Assembly (NCBI RefSeq): GCF_900497805.2
Contig: NW_020954631.1
Coordinates: forward strand, 179,951-243,950
Source: Vombatus ursinus
Taxonomy: Eukaryota; Chordata; Mammalia; Diprotodontia; Vombatidae
Direction: 5' to 3'
Length of the DNA: 64,000 nucleotides
The notes beneath the pieces are model-generated. The model had not been told where the DNA came from and made no database searches. It worked only from the letters and a program-made list of their open reading frames with translations. This document shows, piece by piece, positions 1 to 10,183 of this stretch. A program made the position numbers and the translations under genes. Within the stretch, counting starts at the first letter, position 1, and each line of letters starts with the position of its first letter.

Positions 1-104
1 TGGAGGGTCTGGCAAGGTCTGAGGGATGGGGAGTTGCTTGGCCATTCTTTGGGTGGCCCTGCCCCCAGGCCCCTTCACCACTGCCATCCTCATCCCCTCC
101 CCAG

Positions 105-206
105 GGTTACGGCATGTCCCACACCATCCGCAAGTGGTCTGAGCTCGGCTGGGCCAGTCACTGGCTCACCTTCAGCTGCTGGATCTTCTACCGCCTCATC
201 AGCTGA
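105..206 (+). CDS. PORCN: PORCN, last coding exon (partial gene)
   Basis: The final 33 codons and TGA stop of Porcupine, the ER-membrane O-acyltransferase (MBOAT family) that palmitoleoylates Wnt proteins. A polypyrimidine tract ending CCCCAG at 101-104 gives the acceptor, and the exon opens in phase with [11 protein letters not shown] and ends [16 protein letters not shown]. From memory, the human protein ends in nearly the same aromatic-rich tail ([17 protein letters not shown]), which supports the gene call. The catalytic His/Asn region lies left of the window. The 3'UTR runs to about 450; no canonical AATAAA is seen, only an AGATAAA-like site near 427. Bases 1-104 are intron. The gene converges on the FTSJ1 remnant, whereas in human both genes point the same way. 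Confidence 0.85.
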   Translation, partial: GYGMSHTIRKWSELGWASHWLTFSCWIFYRLIS

Positions 207-556
207 GGGCCCTCCCCCACCCCCCTTCTCTTTCTTCCCCCTGGTGGGTCCAAAGCACCTGCCCTGGGCATTCGGTGGAGTCCTGGCCACGGTGGCCCCC
301 CTCCCCCAAAGGGGCTCTGGGGATTTGGGGGGGAGGGGTCCTTGGAGGGCAGGACCCTGACACCATGTCTTCCACCCCCACATTCTGCTAGAAAGTTCCC
401 CTTTTTATAAATGGTTTGTTATTGTCAGATAAAACTAGGTGAGGCACAAGTGGCCGAGCTGTGTGTGTGAGCTGTTTCCCTAATTCTGAGCTGCTCGCTC
501 CGAGCCCTCCCACCCATCAAGAGGCAGGAGACACGAGGGCTAGGGGATTCAGAAGG

Positions 557-2895
557 CCTTTTATTGGCCGGGGGAGGGGGAGCCCAGGGCTTTGCTCCTG
601 CTCTTGCCTGTGAGGGCTCCTAGATGTACAAGCCAGGTCTCCAGTCTTCTTAGAGGATGCAGGCCTCTCGCCAAGACAAGCAGACGGGTGGCCTGTAGCA
701 GCACTCAGGGCCTCCTGCAGGCTGACCCAGAAGGAACAAAGGGGCCATCAGAGAGACCTGGATGATGCACGGGTCTTGGGTGGCAAGAAGGGCTGAGTTA
801 GACCACAGAGGCTGTCAAAGTAAACCAGGGACCAACAGAGAGAGCTCCTTGCTTCCTCCAGCTGTGACCTGGTGGGGGGCTCGGCACGCTGGGACGCAGA
901 CAGCAAGGGCGCGTGGCCCTCGCAGACCACACATGCCCCTGGGGGGGGGGGAGGGAAGGCTGGCTGTGGAGAGTGGGGGAGCGATGGCCTAGAAAGGGAA
1001 GCGAGACCCCAGCAGACTCAAACGACGGGCTCTGGGGTCGAGATGGGACAGCCAACCTGAGGACGGTGCCTAGAGAAGGGCCACAGGTAGGCAAAGAGCG
1101 GAGATTTCCCCAGATCCCACAGCGCATTCGTTACATCCTGCTGCTGCCACTGCCCCCAGCCCTCACCTTCCGAGTGTTCCGATGGCTGTGCTCAGAGCTT
1201 CCTCCATGGCCTTTCTGCCAAATTCACTTTTCCAAGTCCCAGGCCCAACCCAGTTCCTCCTCAGCTCCCAAAGCTCCAGAGGATCAAGTTGGGCCCTGCT
1301 GACACAAGCCAGTTTCTGGCTGTTCCTCCAGAGCTGTCCCTTGGTCTGCATTCTAATAGCTCTGACTACACTCTGCTGGAAAGTTGGCTCAAGTGTCCCT
1401 GCCCTCCTCAGTAAGCTACAGAGGTCAGGGGCTGGATTTGATGCGGTTCCACATTCCTTCCTGCCCCCAAGAGATTATGGGCTCTGGGGCTAGAATACGT
1501 CTGCCTCTGAGGAAGGGGCAGAGTCAGAGTCAAGGTCAAGGAAGGGTCAAGAGTCGAACTGCAAGGAGAGGAAACTTGGATGGACCCTGGAGGGAGAGGT
1601 TGTGCTGGCCACAGAGGGAAAAGGGGAAGAAGCAGAGTATAGACGTGGGAAAATCAGCCTCTTGAAGGAAGAAGCCAACTGGCAAGGGGGACAATTGCAC
1701 TGGAGGTAGGCGAGTCAAAAGGCTGCCTCCCTTCCCCCAGCTAGTCACAAGCCAAGGTCTGTACTGTGTAGCCCCACTCACCAGTGCTAGAATTGTGGCT
1801 GCTCCTGGGCTTGGCACAGATGACTTTAGGGATAAGGAGCTGAAGCTGGAAATAAAGCAGAGTCAAGGCTTGGCCCTGAGGGGAGGGGGGAAGAGGTGAC
1901 TCCCCCACCAGAACATTTCCTCTAGTCCTTACCTTTGCAACAAAGCTCCCTCCAGGCTTCAGAATGAGGAGACAGTGATGGGCTTGGGTCATCCTTAATT
2001 CCTGGAAGCTTGGGCTTCAGGCAGGTGGGAAGACCCAGAGGAGCTGTGGGAGATGTTCAGGGGCAGGCCAGGGGGCTTTTCAAGGACATTGGGACCAAGG
2101 AGGGTGATGAGACACAGTCGAAAGGAGTGGAGTCCGGGTGTGCTCATCTGTGACGTGTAGCCCAGTGACTATGGGGAAAGAGGCAGGTGAAGACAGTCAG
2201 GGACTGAGGGCCACCAAAAGCAGTGACACAGGACCGAGAGTTACAAGAGAAGACCAAAGCATTTGCTGGGCTGGGCTGAACTGACTCGCCACCGAGCTCC
2301 TAACCCCAAGCTAGGCCCTGGCGCTACCCACCGGCAGGGGCCCCATCCCACAGAACAAGGCCAGCTGATCGCCCCTTAAAGTGGTAAATGATTTCCTGGG
2401 CAGTGGCCACCTGGTAGGGATGGATGGGGTCCACGACAGAGGAGAGGACTCACGCCTTCCAGGTACTTGTAATGTCTACCTGGAACGGTGGCCTTGAAAC
2501 AGCCTGGCCCAGAGGCGAAGCTGCTGGCAGGGCCGTAAGGGCTTTCCACGATCCCTAGGGCTTGGACGCATGTCTCCAAGGGCACAACCCGAGTACCATG
2601 AGGCAGGCAAGAGCAGACGTGAAGGCAGCTAGATGCAGCCTTACCCTAGTTTCTGGCTCAGGCTCCTGGGGGCAGTGAAGAGATCCACAGCCCAGCTCAA
2701 CGCCGTCAGCCAGCTCTGGGGGTCTCGGGGGTGGGGGTGGGGGTGGGGTGGTGAACACTTCCTCGGTGCCCCCCCCCCCCAGTCCAGAATCTTAAAAGCT
2801 GCCAGGAAAGCCCTCCCTCCTCCCTGACATCCTCCAGCCCCAGGGATGGCTACACAGATGCATCGATGGACGCTCCCATCCGACCCGCGGAGGCC
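557..2895 (-). pseudogene. FTSJ1: decayed FTSJ1 (tRNA 2'-O-methyltransferase) remnant
   Basis: FTSJ1 methylates tRNA positions 32 and 34. Six exon-like islands occur in the correct order on the minus strand: AAFKILDW (about 2770-2825); AVDLFTAPRSLSQKLG (about 2645-2700), still with a GTAAGG donor; ATAQEIIYHFKG then DGAPAGG (about 2345-2410); [10 protein letters not shown] (about 1938-1975); [11 protein letters not shown] then [12 protein letters not shown] (about 1770-1850), with a GTGAGT donor; and PPVCLSWREACIL (about 640-690). FTSJ1 is normally very conserved. Here the SAM motif AVDLCAAPGSW is altered and shortened by several codons, the motif CDGAPD has become WDGAPAGG followed by a stop, and the C-terminal exon has a stop right after EACIL. 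A minus-strand AATAAA remains at about 562-557. This looks like a gene that lost function in place rather than a retrocopy, because introns persist. Confidence is lower for exact exon limits. Confidence 0.75.
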
Positions 2896-3039
2896 ACAGG
2901 TCCTGGGACAAGCGACCCGCGAACATCGTGGCCCCGAAGCCCACCCCCACCCCCACCCCCACCCCCACCCCCCGACATTAGGAGGCGCGGTGGGGGTGGG
3001 GGGGAGAATTGAGCGCAGGCGCCCAAGTCTCAACTCGTC

Positions 3040-3770
3040 GGCGTACAATCTACTACGCAGGCGCACGCGCACTACCCTCTGGGGCTTGTAGTCCTTCCCA
3101 TTTTCCCTTCCCGCGAGCGCAGCTGCTCAGTACCCTGAGCTCGGGCTAAGCCACCCAGGAACACGCCCGGTGCCTTCTCTCCCTACACGCGGTACCGGCC
3201 GGAAAGACCCACTCCCCTATTTATCCCTCTGGCCAGTTCCTCAAATGGGCGCGGCTGTCCCCGCGGGGGCGGGGCGGTGACGTCGCGTCCCGGCTGGTGG
3301 GGGAGGGGCGAAGGAAGACAGGTCTGGGAGGGAGGCTTGGATTGGCTCGGCGGGTCGGTGGGCGGTGCCGCGGCCGCCCCCTGACCTACAGGCCGAGCCC
3401 TCTGAGAGGCGGCGGGCATGCGCCTCGGCCTCTGCCTTAACCCTGGCGCGTAAAGCCTGGTCCAGAAGGCCTCGGCCTGGGAGCACGTGGCGGCCACCTC
3501 CCTGCAGACGATCTGGGCGTGTGCGCACACGCTGTCCACCCCGGCCGCAGCCCTGGCCTTGGGTCGAGCCTCGCTCCCTCCGGGAGCCCACCGGCTTCGA
3601 GGGCCAGGGCATAGAGCTGTGGAGCCGGAGAGTCGGGAAGGCCCACTCCAGCCTTGCGGCGAGAGCGGGACGAGAGGACCGGCAGGGGCCGCGAGCACCG
3701 CCAGACTGCGGGCCCGACGCCCGATTGGGCCGCGGCCCGGCGTGACGTCACAGGGCTCTGGGCGGGGGGG
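3040..3770. promoter_or_regulatory. CpG island, old FTSJ1 promoter region
   Basis: A GC- and CpG-rich stretch lies at the 5' side of the FTSJ1 remnant. Visible elements are a ZNF143-like ACTACAAGCCCCAGAGGG on the minus strand (about 3070-3095), NRF1-like GCGCAGGCGC alternations at 3012-3072, a TGACGTCG half-consensus near 3279, a perfect CRE TGACGTCA at 3743-3750, and ATTGGCTCGG (inverted CCAAT) near 3340. Long open frames on the minus strand (3183-3817) exist, as expected from GC bias, but match nothing I recognise. The promoter may still be active even though its gene is broken. Confidence 0.55.
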
Positions 3771-3885
3771 GGGGAGAGGGAAGGCCCCTCCCCCCCACCG
3801 ACTGGCTTTTTGGCCACTTCTGTTCTTTCGTCGGGAAATGGGTCTATTGACTCACCCTGCCCCCTTTGAATCCTTCCGGGATTCC

Positions 3886-4735
3886 TTTTTTTTTTTTTTT
3901 TTCATTTTATTTTCAGTTTCGAATTTCTTCTCCCCCTCCTCCAACCATTGAGAAAACAAGAAAAATACGTCGCCAGGCACAAACATTAATAGTCAAATAA
4001 AACAAATTAGCCACGTCCCAAAAAATTGCATCAGTCACTCTCAGAGCCCATCACTGTCTGGAAGTGGGTCGCAGGCCTTTGCGATCATCACGAGTCCTTT
4101 GAAATTGTGGTTGGTCACAGTAGTGATGAGAATTCCCAAGTCTTTCACAGTTAAATATCCTTGCACCGTCACTGGTAGCGTCCAAGCTGTCCTTGTGATT
4201 CTGCTCACTTCCCTCTGCATCAGTTCATACAAGTCTTCCCAGGTTTCTTAGACACCACCCCCTTCATCATTTCTTCCAGCACGATCGTACGCCATCATTT
4301 GTTCAACCATTCCCCAGTTGTTGGGCACCCTTCAGATCCCAATTCTCTGCCGCTACGCAAAGAGCTGCTATAAATATTTTGTACAAATGGGGGGGGGGGG
4401 TCCTTTTCCTCGTTTTGATCTCTGGGATAGTTGCATTGGGTAGTAGCGTAGCAGTTATACTGCTGGCTCAAAGGCTATGCACAGCTTAATAACCTTTTTA
4501 GGCATAGGTCCAAATTGCCTCCCAGAACGGCTGGACTAGTTCACAGCTCTACCTATGGTACATTAGAGTGCCTCTTTTCCCACAGTCCTTTCAGCGTTTA
4601 TAATTTTCCCTTTCTAACATCTCAGCCAAAAGATGGGTGTGAGGTGGGACCTCAAAGTTGTTTTTAATTTGCCTTTCTCTAATTGTTAGTGATTTAGAGC
4701 ATTTTGACTATATTGATTGGATGTCTTCTTTTTTA
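3886..4735 (-). mobile_element. L1 3' fragment (ORF2 C-terminus and 3'UTR)
   Basis: Antisense L1. A poly-T run (poly-A of the element) at 3886-3902 marks the 3' end; the interior translates on the minus strand to a decayed ORF2 C-terminus (YELMQREVSRITRTAWTLPV, 4041-4232), the same block as in the other L1 copies of this cluster. The 5' limit near 4735 is where the 3'UTR of the next copy begins. Confidence 0.8.
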
Positions 4736-6330
4736 AAAACGTTTTTTCCAATTACATGTAAAGAAAATTTTAAACATTCATTTAGAATTTTTTTTTGTTT
4801 CAAATTTTCTCCCTCTCTCCTCTCCCCTTCCTAAAATGGTAAACAATTTGATATAGGTTATATATGAGCAATCATGTAAAACCTTTCCATATTAGTCATT
4901 TTATGAAAGAAACAGACCAAAAGGAAAAAAAAAAACTAAAAAAACTAAAGTGAAAACAGTATTCTTTGATCTGCATTCGGACTCCCATCAGTTCTTTCTC
5001 TTGAGGCAGACAGCATTTTTCATCATGAATCTTTTGGAATTGTCTCGGATCACTGTATCGATGAGAATAGCTAAGTCATTCACAGTTGATCATCTTACGA
5101 TATTGCTGTTACTCTGTACAATGTACTGGTTCTGCTCACTTCACTTTGAATCAGTTCCTGTAAGTTTTCCCAGGTTTTTCTGAAATTATTTTGCTCATCA
5201 TTACTTACAGTGTAATGGTATTCCATCACAATCACATACCACAACCTGTTCAGCCATTCCGCAGTTGATGGGCATCCCCTAGATTTCCAATTCTCGGCCA
5301 CCACAAAAAGAGCTGCTATAAATATTTTTGTCCTTACCCCTTTTTTTATGATCTCTTTGGGATAGTGACATGGTAGTGGTATTGCTGATTCAAAGGGTAT
5401 GCACAGTTTGATTGCCTTTTAGGCATAGTTCCAAATTGCTCTCCAGAATGGTTACATCAGTTCACAACTCTGCCAACAATTCCAATTTTCCCACATCCTC
5501 TCCAACATTTATCATTTTTCTTTTCTAACATATTAGCCAATCTGGTAGGTATGAGGTGGCACCTCAGAATTGTTTTAATTTGCATTTCTCTAATCAATAG
5601 TGATTTGGAGCATGTTTTTTTCATATGATTTCATAGCTTTGATTTCATCATCTGCAAACTGCCTGTTCATATCCTTTGACCATTTATCAGTTGGGGAATG
5701 ACTTGTATTCTTATAAATTTGACTCAGTTCTCTATATATTTGAGAAATGAAGCCTTTATCAGAGACACTTGCTATAAAATTGTTTCCTAGCTTTCTGTTT
5801 TCCATCTAATCTTGGTTGCATTGGTTTTGTTTTTGCAGAAACTTTTTAATTTGATGTAATCAAAATTAACCATTTTACATCTCATAATGCTTTCTACCTC
5901 TTGTTTAGTCAACAATTTTTTCCTTCTCCATGGATCTAACAGATAAACTATTCCTTGCTCTCCTAATTTGCTTATAGTATCACCCTTTATGTCTAAAGCA
6001 TGTACCCATTTTGACCTTATCGTGGTATATTGTATAAGATATTGGCCTATACCTAGTTTCTGCCATACTGTTTTCTAGTTTTCCCAGCAGTTTTTGTCAA
6101 ATAGTGAGTTCTTATCCCAGAAGGTGGGGTCTTTCGGTTTATCTAATACTACATTACTGTGGTCATTTACTACTGTGTCTTGTGTACCTAATCTATTCCA
6201 CTGATCCACTACTCTATTTCTTAGCCAGTGCCAGATAGTTTCGATGATTGACACTTTATATTATAGTTTGAGATCTGGTATGGCTCGCCCACCTTTTTTG
6301 CATTTTTTAAATTAATTCCCTCAATATTCT
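4736..6330 (-). mobile_element. L1 3' fragment (ORF2 thumb/C-terminus and 3'UTR)
   Basis: A second antisense L1 copy. The 3'UTR motif (plus strand: AATTACATGTAAAG then AACATTCATTT) starts at about 4745. ORF2 C-terminal pieces follow at 5095-5304 (PSTAEWLNRLWYVIVMEYHY) and 5590-5805 (SPTDKWSKDMNRQF), continuing to the segment homologous with 11640-11880. It is interrupted and truncated near 6330 by the 3' end of another copy. It carries many stops and is an old element. Confidence 0.8.
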
Positions 6331-6880
6331 TTTTTTTTTGCTTTTATTTAGTATTTCATTTTCCCCAAGTTATATGTAAAAACAACTTTTAACATTCATT
6401 TAAAATTTAAAAAAATTTTTTTTTTTTTTTTAGGCAGTTACGGTTAAGTGACTTGCCCAGGGTCACACAGCTAGTAAGTGTCAAGTGCTTGGTCTGAGGC
6501 CGGACTTAAACTCAGGTCTCCTGACTCCAGGGCCAGTGCTCAGTCCACTGCATCACCTAGCTGCCCCAACATTCACTTTTAAAACTTTGAGTTCCAAATT
6601 CTCTCCCTCCCTTCCCATCCCCCCTCACTGAGAAGGCAAGCAGTTTGATATAGGTTATACATGTGTAGTCATGCAAAACATATCCATAATAGTCAAGTTG
6701 TGAAAAAACAGGCAAAAAAACCTCAAGAAAAATAAAATTTAAAAAAGTATGATTCCATATGGAAGTGATTGTTGATAATTCAAAATAAATTAATTAAAAA
6801 TTAAAAAAATAAAAAAGTATGCTTCAATCTGTATTCAGACATCATCAGTTCTTTCTCTGGAGATGGATAGCATTTTTCTT
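6331..6880 (-). mobile_element. L1 3'UTR fragment
   Basis: Only the L1 3'UTR is present, beginning at a poly-T run near 6331 and carrying the same motif order as 4740-4920 and 18045-18235 (ATATGTAAAAACAAC, AACATTCATTT, then the C-rich CTCCCTCCC block). A SINE is inserted within it at 6425-6567. The end near 6840-6880 repeats the L1 motif for CAGTTCTTTCTCTGGAG before a new poly-T starts. Confidence 0.7.
6425..6567 (-). mobile_element. tRNA-type marsupial SINE
   Basis: Reverse complement of the SINE that starts GGGGCAGCTAGGTG. Its internal pieces (GGTCACACAGCTAGTAAGTG, CCAGTGCTCAGTCCACTGCA) are shared with ten or so other copies in the window. It splits the L1 3'UTR; near-repeats AACATTCATTT and AACATTCACTTT on the two sides are probably the target-site duplication. 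Confidence 0.85.
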
Positions 6881-6883
6881 TTT

Positions 6884-7822
6884 TTTTTTTGTAATTAATT
6901 TATTTATTTTTAGTTTTCAACATTCACTTCCATAAGATTTTGAGTTTTAAATTTTCTCCTGGGGCAGCTAGGTGGCACAGTGGATAGAGCACTGGCCCTG
7001 GAGTCAGGAGGACCTAAGTTCAAATCCGGCCTCAGACCAAACACTTGATGCTTACTAGCTGTGTGACCCTGGGCAAGTCATTTAAATCCAATTGCCATAT
7101 ACATACACACACACACACACACTCACACACTCACACAAAAATTTCTCCCCCTCCCATTTATTCCCCTCCAAGATGGTGTACAATCTACATATACATTCAT
7201 GTTAAGCATATTTTCCCATTAGTCATGATGTAAAGAACAACCAGAACTAATGGGAGGAACCACAAGAATGAAGCAATAAAACAAAACAACAAAGGAAAAG
7301 GAGAGCAAATAGTCTGCTTCCATCTGCATTCAGACTCCGTAGTTCTTTCTCTGGATGTAGATAACAATTTCTATCTTGAATCTTTTGGAATTGTCTTATA
7401 TTCTTGCATTGCTGAGAAGAGCCAAGTCTATCAAAGTCAGTCATCCCATAATGTGGCTGTTACTGTGTATAATGTTCTGCTGGTTCTGCTCATTTCACTC
7501 CACATCAGTTCATGTAAATCTTTCCAGGTTTTTCTGAAGTCTGCCTGCTCGTCATTTCTTGTAGCACAATAGTATTCCATTACATTTATATACAACAACT
7601 TGTTCACCCATTCCCCAATGGATGGGCATTCTCTCAATTTCCAATCCTTGGCCACCACAAAAAGAGCTGCCTTAAATATTTTTGTGCATGTGGGTCCTTT
7701 TCCCATTTTTATGATCTCTTTAGGATACAGGCTTAGAAGTGGTATTGCTGGGTCAAAGGGTATGCACAATTTTATAGCTCTTTGGGCATAGTTCTAAACT
7801 GCTCAACAAAATGGTTGGATCA
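6884..7822 (-). mobile_element. L1 3' fragment, ORF2 C-terminus
   Basis: Poly-T near 6878-6891 followed by the shared L1 3' end (TTTAGTTTTCAACATTCACTTCCATAAG). A plus-strand SINE lies at 6961-7137. Above it, the ORF2 C-terminus reads MCIPFDPAIPLLSLYPKEII over 7437-7769 (110 codons open). The copy stops abruptly near 7822, where a different L1 3' region begins. Confidence 0.8.
6961..7137 (+). mobile_element. tRNA-type marsupial SINE with CA-rich tail
   Basis: Begins GGGGCAGCTAGGTGGCACAG and contains the A/B-box-like body with GTGTGACCCTGGGCAAGTCA. The 3' tail is a (CA)n-type repeat at about 7101-7137 instead of plain poly-A. Confidence 0.85.
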
Positions 7823-7825
7823 TTT

Positions 7826-10183
7826 CACAACTGGTGGATAGCGTTTTTCATCATAAGTCCTTCAGAGTTGTCTTGGATCATTGTACTGCTGAGAATAGCT
7901 AAGTCATTCACAGCTGATCATGTTACAATATCGCTGTTACTTTGTACACAGTACATTTTGCTTTGCATTACCCCGTGCAAATATTTCCAGGTTTTTCTGA
8001 GAGCATCCTGCTCATCGTTTCTTATAATACAATAGTATTCCATCATAATCACATACCACAACTTGTTCAGCCATCCCCCAATTGATGGGCTTCCCCTCAA
8101 CTTCTAATTCTTCACCCCCAGAAAAGAACTGCTATAAATATTTTTGCACATATAGGTCCTTTTCCTTTTCCTTTTCCTTGTTGTTTTTTATCTTTTATCG
8201 GATACAGACCTAGTAGTGGTGCTGCTGAGTCAAAGGGTAGGCATGGTTTTATAGCCCTTTGGGCATAGTTCCAAATTGCCGTATAGAATGGTTGAATCAG
8301 TTCACAACTCCACCAACTGTGCATTAAAATTTCATTTTTCCCACATCCCCTCCAACATTTGTCTTTTACCTTTTCTGTCCTATTAGCCAATCTGATAGGT
8401 ATGAGGTAGTACCTCATAATTGTTTTAGTTTGCATTTTTCCAATCAATAGTGAATTAGAATGTTTTTTCATATGGCTATAGATAGCTTCGATGACTTTAT
8501 CTGAAAACTGATCATATCTTTTGATCACTTATCAATTGGGGAATGGCTCTTATTTTTATAAATTTGATTCACTTCTCTATATGTTTGAAAAGTGAGGCCT
8601 TTATCAGGGAAACTTGTTTCAAAATTTTTTTTCACAGTTACTACTGCTAACTCTGTTTGCTTCCATCCTATCCCCCCATTTATTCTATTCTCTCTCCTTT
8701 CATTCTGTCCCTCCTCAAGGGTTTTGCTTCTGACTACCCCCTCCTCCAATCTGCCCTCCCTTCTATCATCCCCCCTTCTCTTATTCCCTTCCCCACCTAC
8801 TTTCATGTAGAGTAAGATAGATTTCTATACCCAATTGAGTGTGTATGTTATTCCTTTTTTGAGCCAGTTCTGATGAGAGTAAGGTTCACTCATTAGCCCT
8901 CACTTCCGCCCTCTTCCCCACCATTGTAAAAGCTTTTTCTTGCCTCTTTTATGTGAAATAATTTACCCCATTATACCTCTCCCTTTCTCTTTCTCCCAGT
9001 ACATTCCTCTCTCACCTCTTAATTTTATTTTTTAGATATCATTTCTTTATATTAAACTCACGCCTATGCCCTCTGTCTATATATACTCCTTCTAACTACC
9101 CTAATAATGAGAAAGGTCTTATGATACAAATATCATTTTTCTGTGTAGGAATGTAAACAGTTTAACTTTATTAAGTCCCTTATGATTTTGCTTTCCTGTT
9201 TACCTTTTTATGCTTCTCTTCAGTCTTGTATTTGAAAGTCAAATTTTCTATTCAACTCTGACCTTTTCATCAAGAATGCTTGAAAATCCTCCATTTCATT
9301 GAATGTCCCCCTGAAGGATTATACTCCGTTTTGCTGAGTAGGTGATTCTTGGCTGTAATCCTTTCTCCTTTGCCCTCCACAATATCATATTACAAGCCCT
9401 CCCATCCTTCAATGTAGAAGCTGCTAAATCTTGTGTGATCCTGACTGTGGCTCCACAATACTTGAATTGTTTCTTTCTGGCTGCTTACAATATTTTCTCC
9501 TTGATCTGTGAACTCCGGAATTTGGCTACAATATTCCTAGGGGTTTTCCTTTGGGGATATCTTTCAGGAGGTGATTGGTGGATTCTTTCAATTTCTATTT
9601 TGCCCTCCTGTTCTAGAATATCAGGGCAGTTTTCCTTGATAATTTCTTGAAAGATGATGTCTAAGGGGCAGCTCGGTGGGACAGTGGATAGAGCTTCGGC
9701 CTCCGAGTCAGGAGGACCTCTGAGTTCAAATTTGGCCTCAGACACTTGACACTTACTATCTGTGTGACCCTGGGCAAGTCACTTAACCCTGACTGCCTCA
9801 CCAAAAAGCAAAAAAAAAAAAAAGAAAGAAAGAAATAGAAAGATGATGTTGTCTAGGCTCTTTTTTTTTTTTATCATGGCTTTCAAGAAGTCCAATAATT
9901 TTTAAATTATCTCTCTTGCATCTATTTTCCAGGGCAGTTGTTTTTCCAATGAGATATTTCACATTGTCTTCTATTTTTTTCATTCTTTTGGTTTTGTTTT
10001 ATTGTTTCTTCGTTTCTCATAAAGTCATTAGCTTACATTTGCTCCATTCTAATTTTTAAGGAATTATTTTCTTCAGTGAGATTTTGGACCTCCTTTTCCA
10101 TTTGTCCAATTCTGCTTTTTAAGGCATTCTTCTCCTCACTGGCTTTTTGGACCTCTTTTACTATTTGGCCTAGTCTGCTTTCT
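7826..10183 (-). mobile_element. internally deleted L1 (ORF1 plus ORF2 tail, HAL1-like)
   Basis: On the minus strand the order is: ORF1 C-terminal half (about 9983-9240; contains NCPDILEQEGKIEIERIHQS and PERYPQRKTPRNIVAKFRSS, split by a SINE at 9666-9835), purine-rich spacer (about 9240-8635), then directly the ORF2 C-terminus (8528-8112: IYSHMKKHSNSLLIGKMQTK) and 3'UTR. The endonuclease and reverse-transcriptase parts of ORF2, about 2.5 kb in the neighbouring copy, are missing at one clean junction near 8631. ORF1-only L1 derivatives of this plan are known in mammals as HAL1. The copy is 5'-truncated near 10183. Confidence 0.65.
9666..9835 (+). mobile_element. tRNA-type marsupial SINE
   Basis: Starts GGGGCAGCTCGGTGGGACAG, carries GTGTGACCCTGGGCAAGTCA and ends in an A-rich tail of AAAG units. 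It is inserted in ORF1 of the surrounding L1; the flanking repeats are AAAGATGATGT (before) and AAAGATGATGT (after), a clear target-site duplication. Confidence 0.88.

Noticed and set aside
3183-3817. Long minus-strand open frames (up to 171 codons) in the CpG island
   Set aside because: They overlap in several frames in GC-rich DNA, match no family I know and have no convincing start context or splice structure.
6961-7137. Functional tRNA genes within the SINEs
   Set aside because: The tRNA-like 5' parts belong to dispersed SINE copies with tails and TSDs; no intact cloverleaf was verified.
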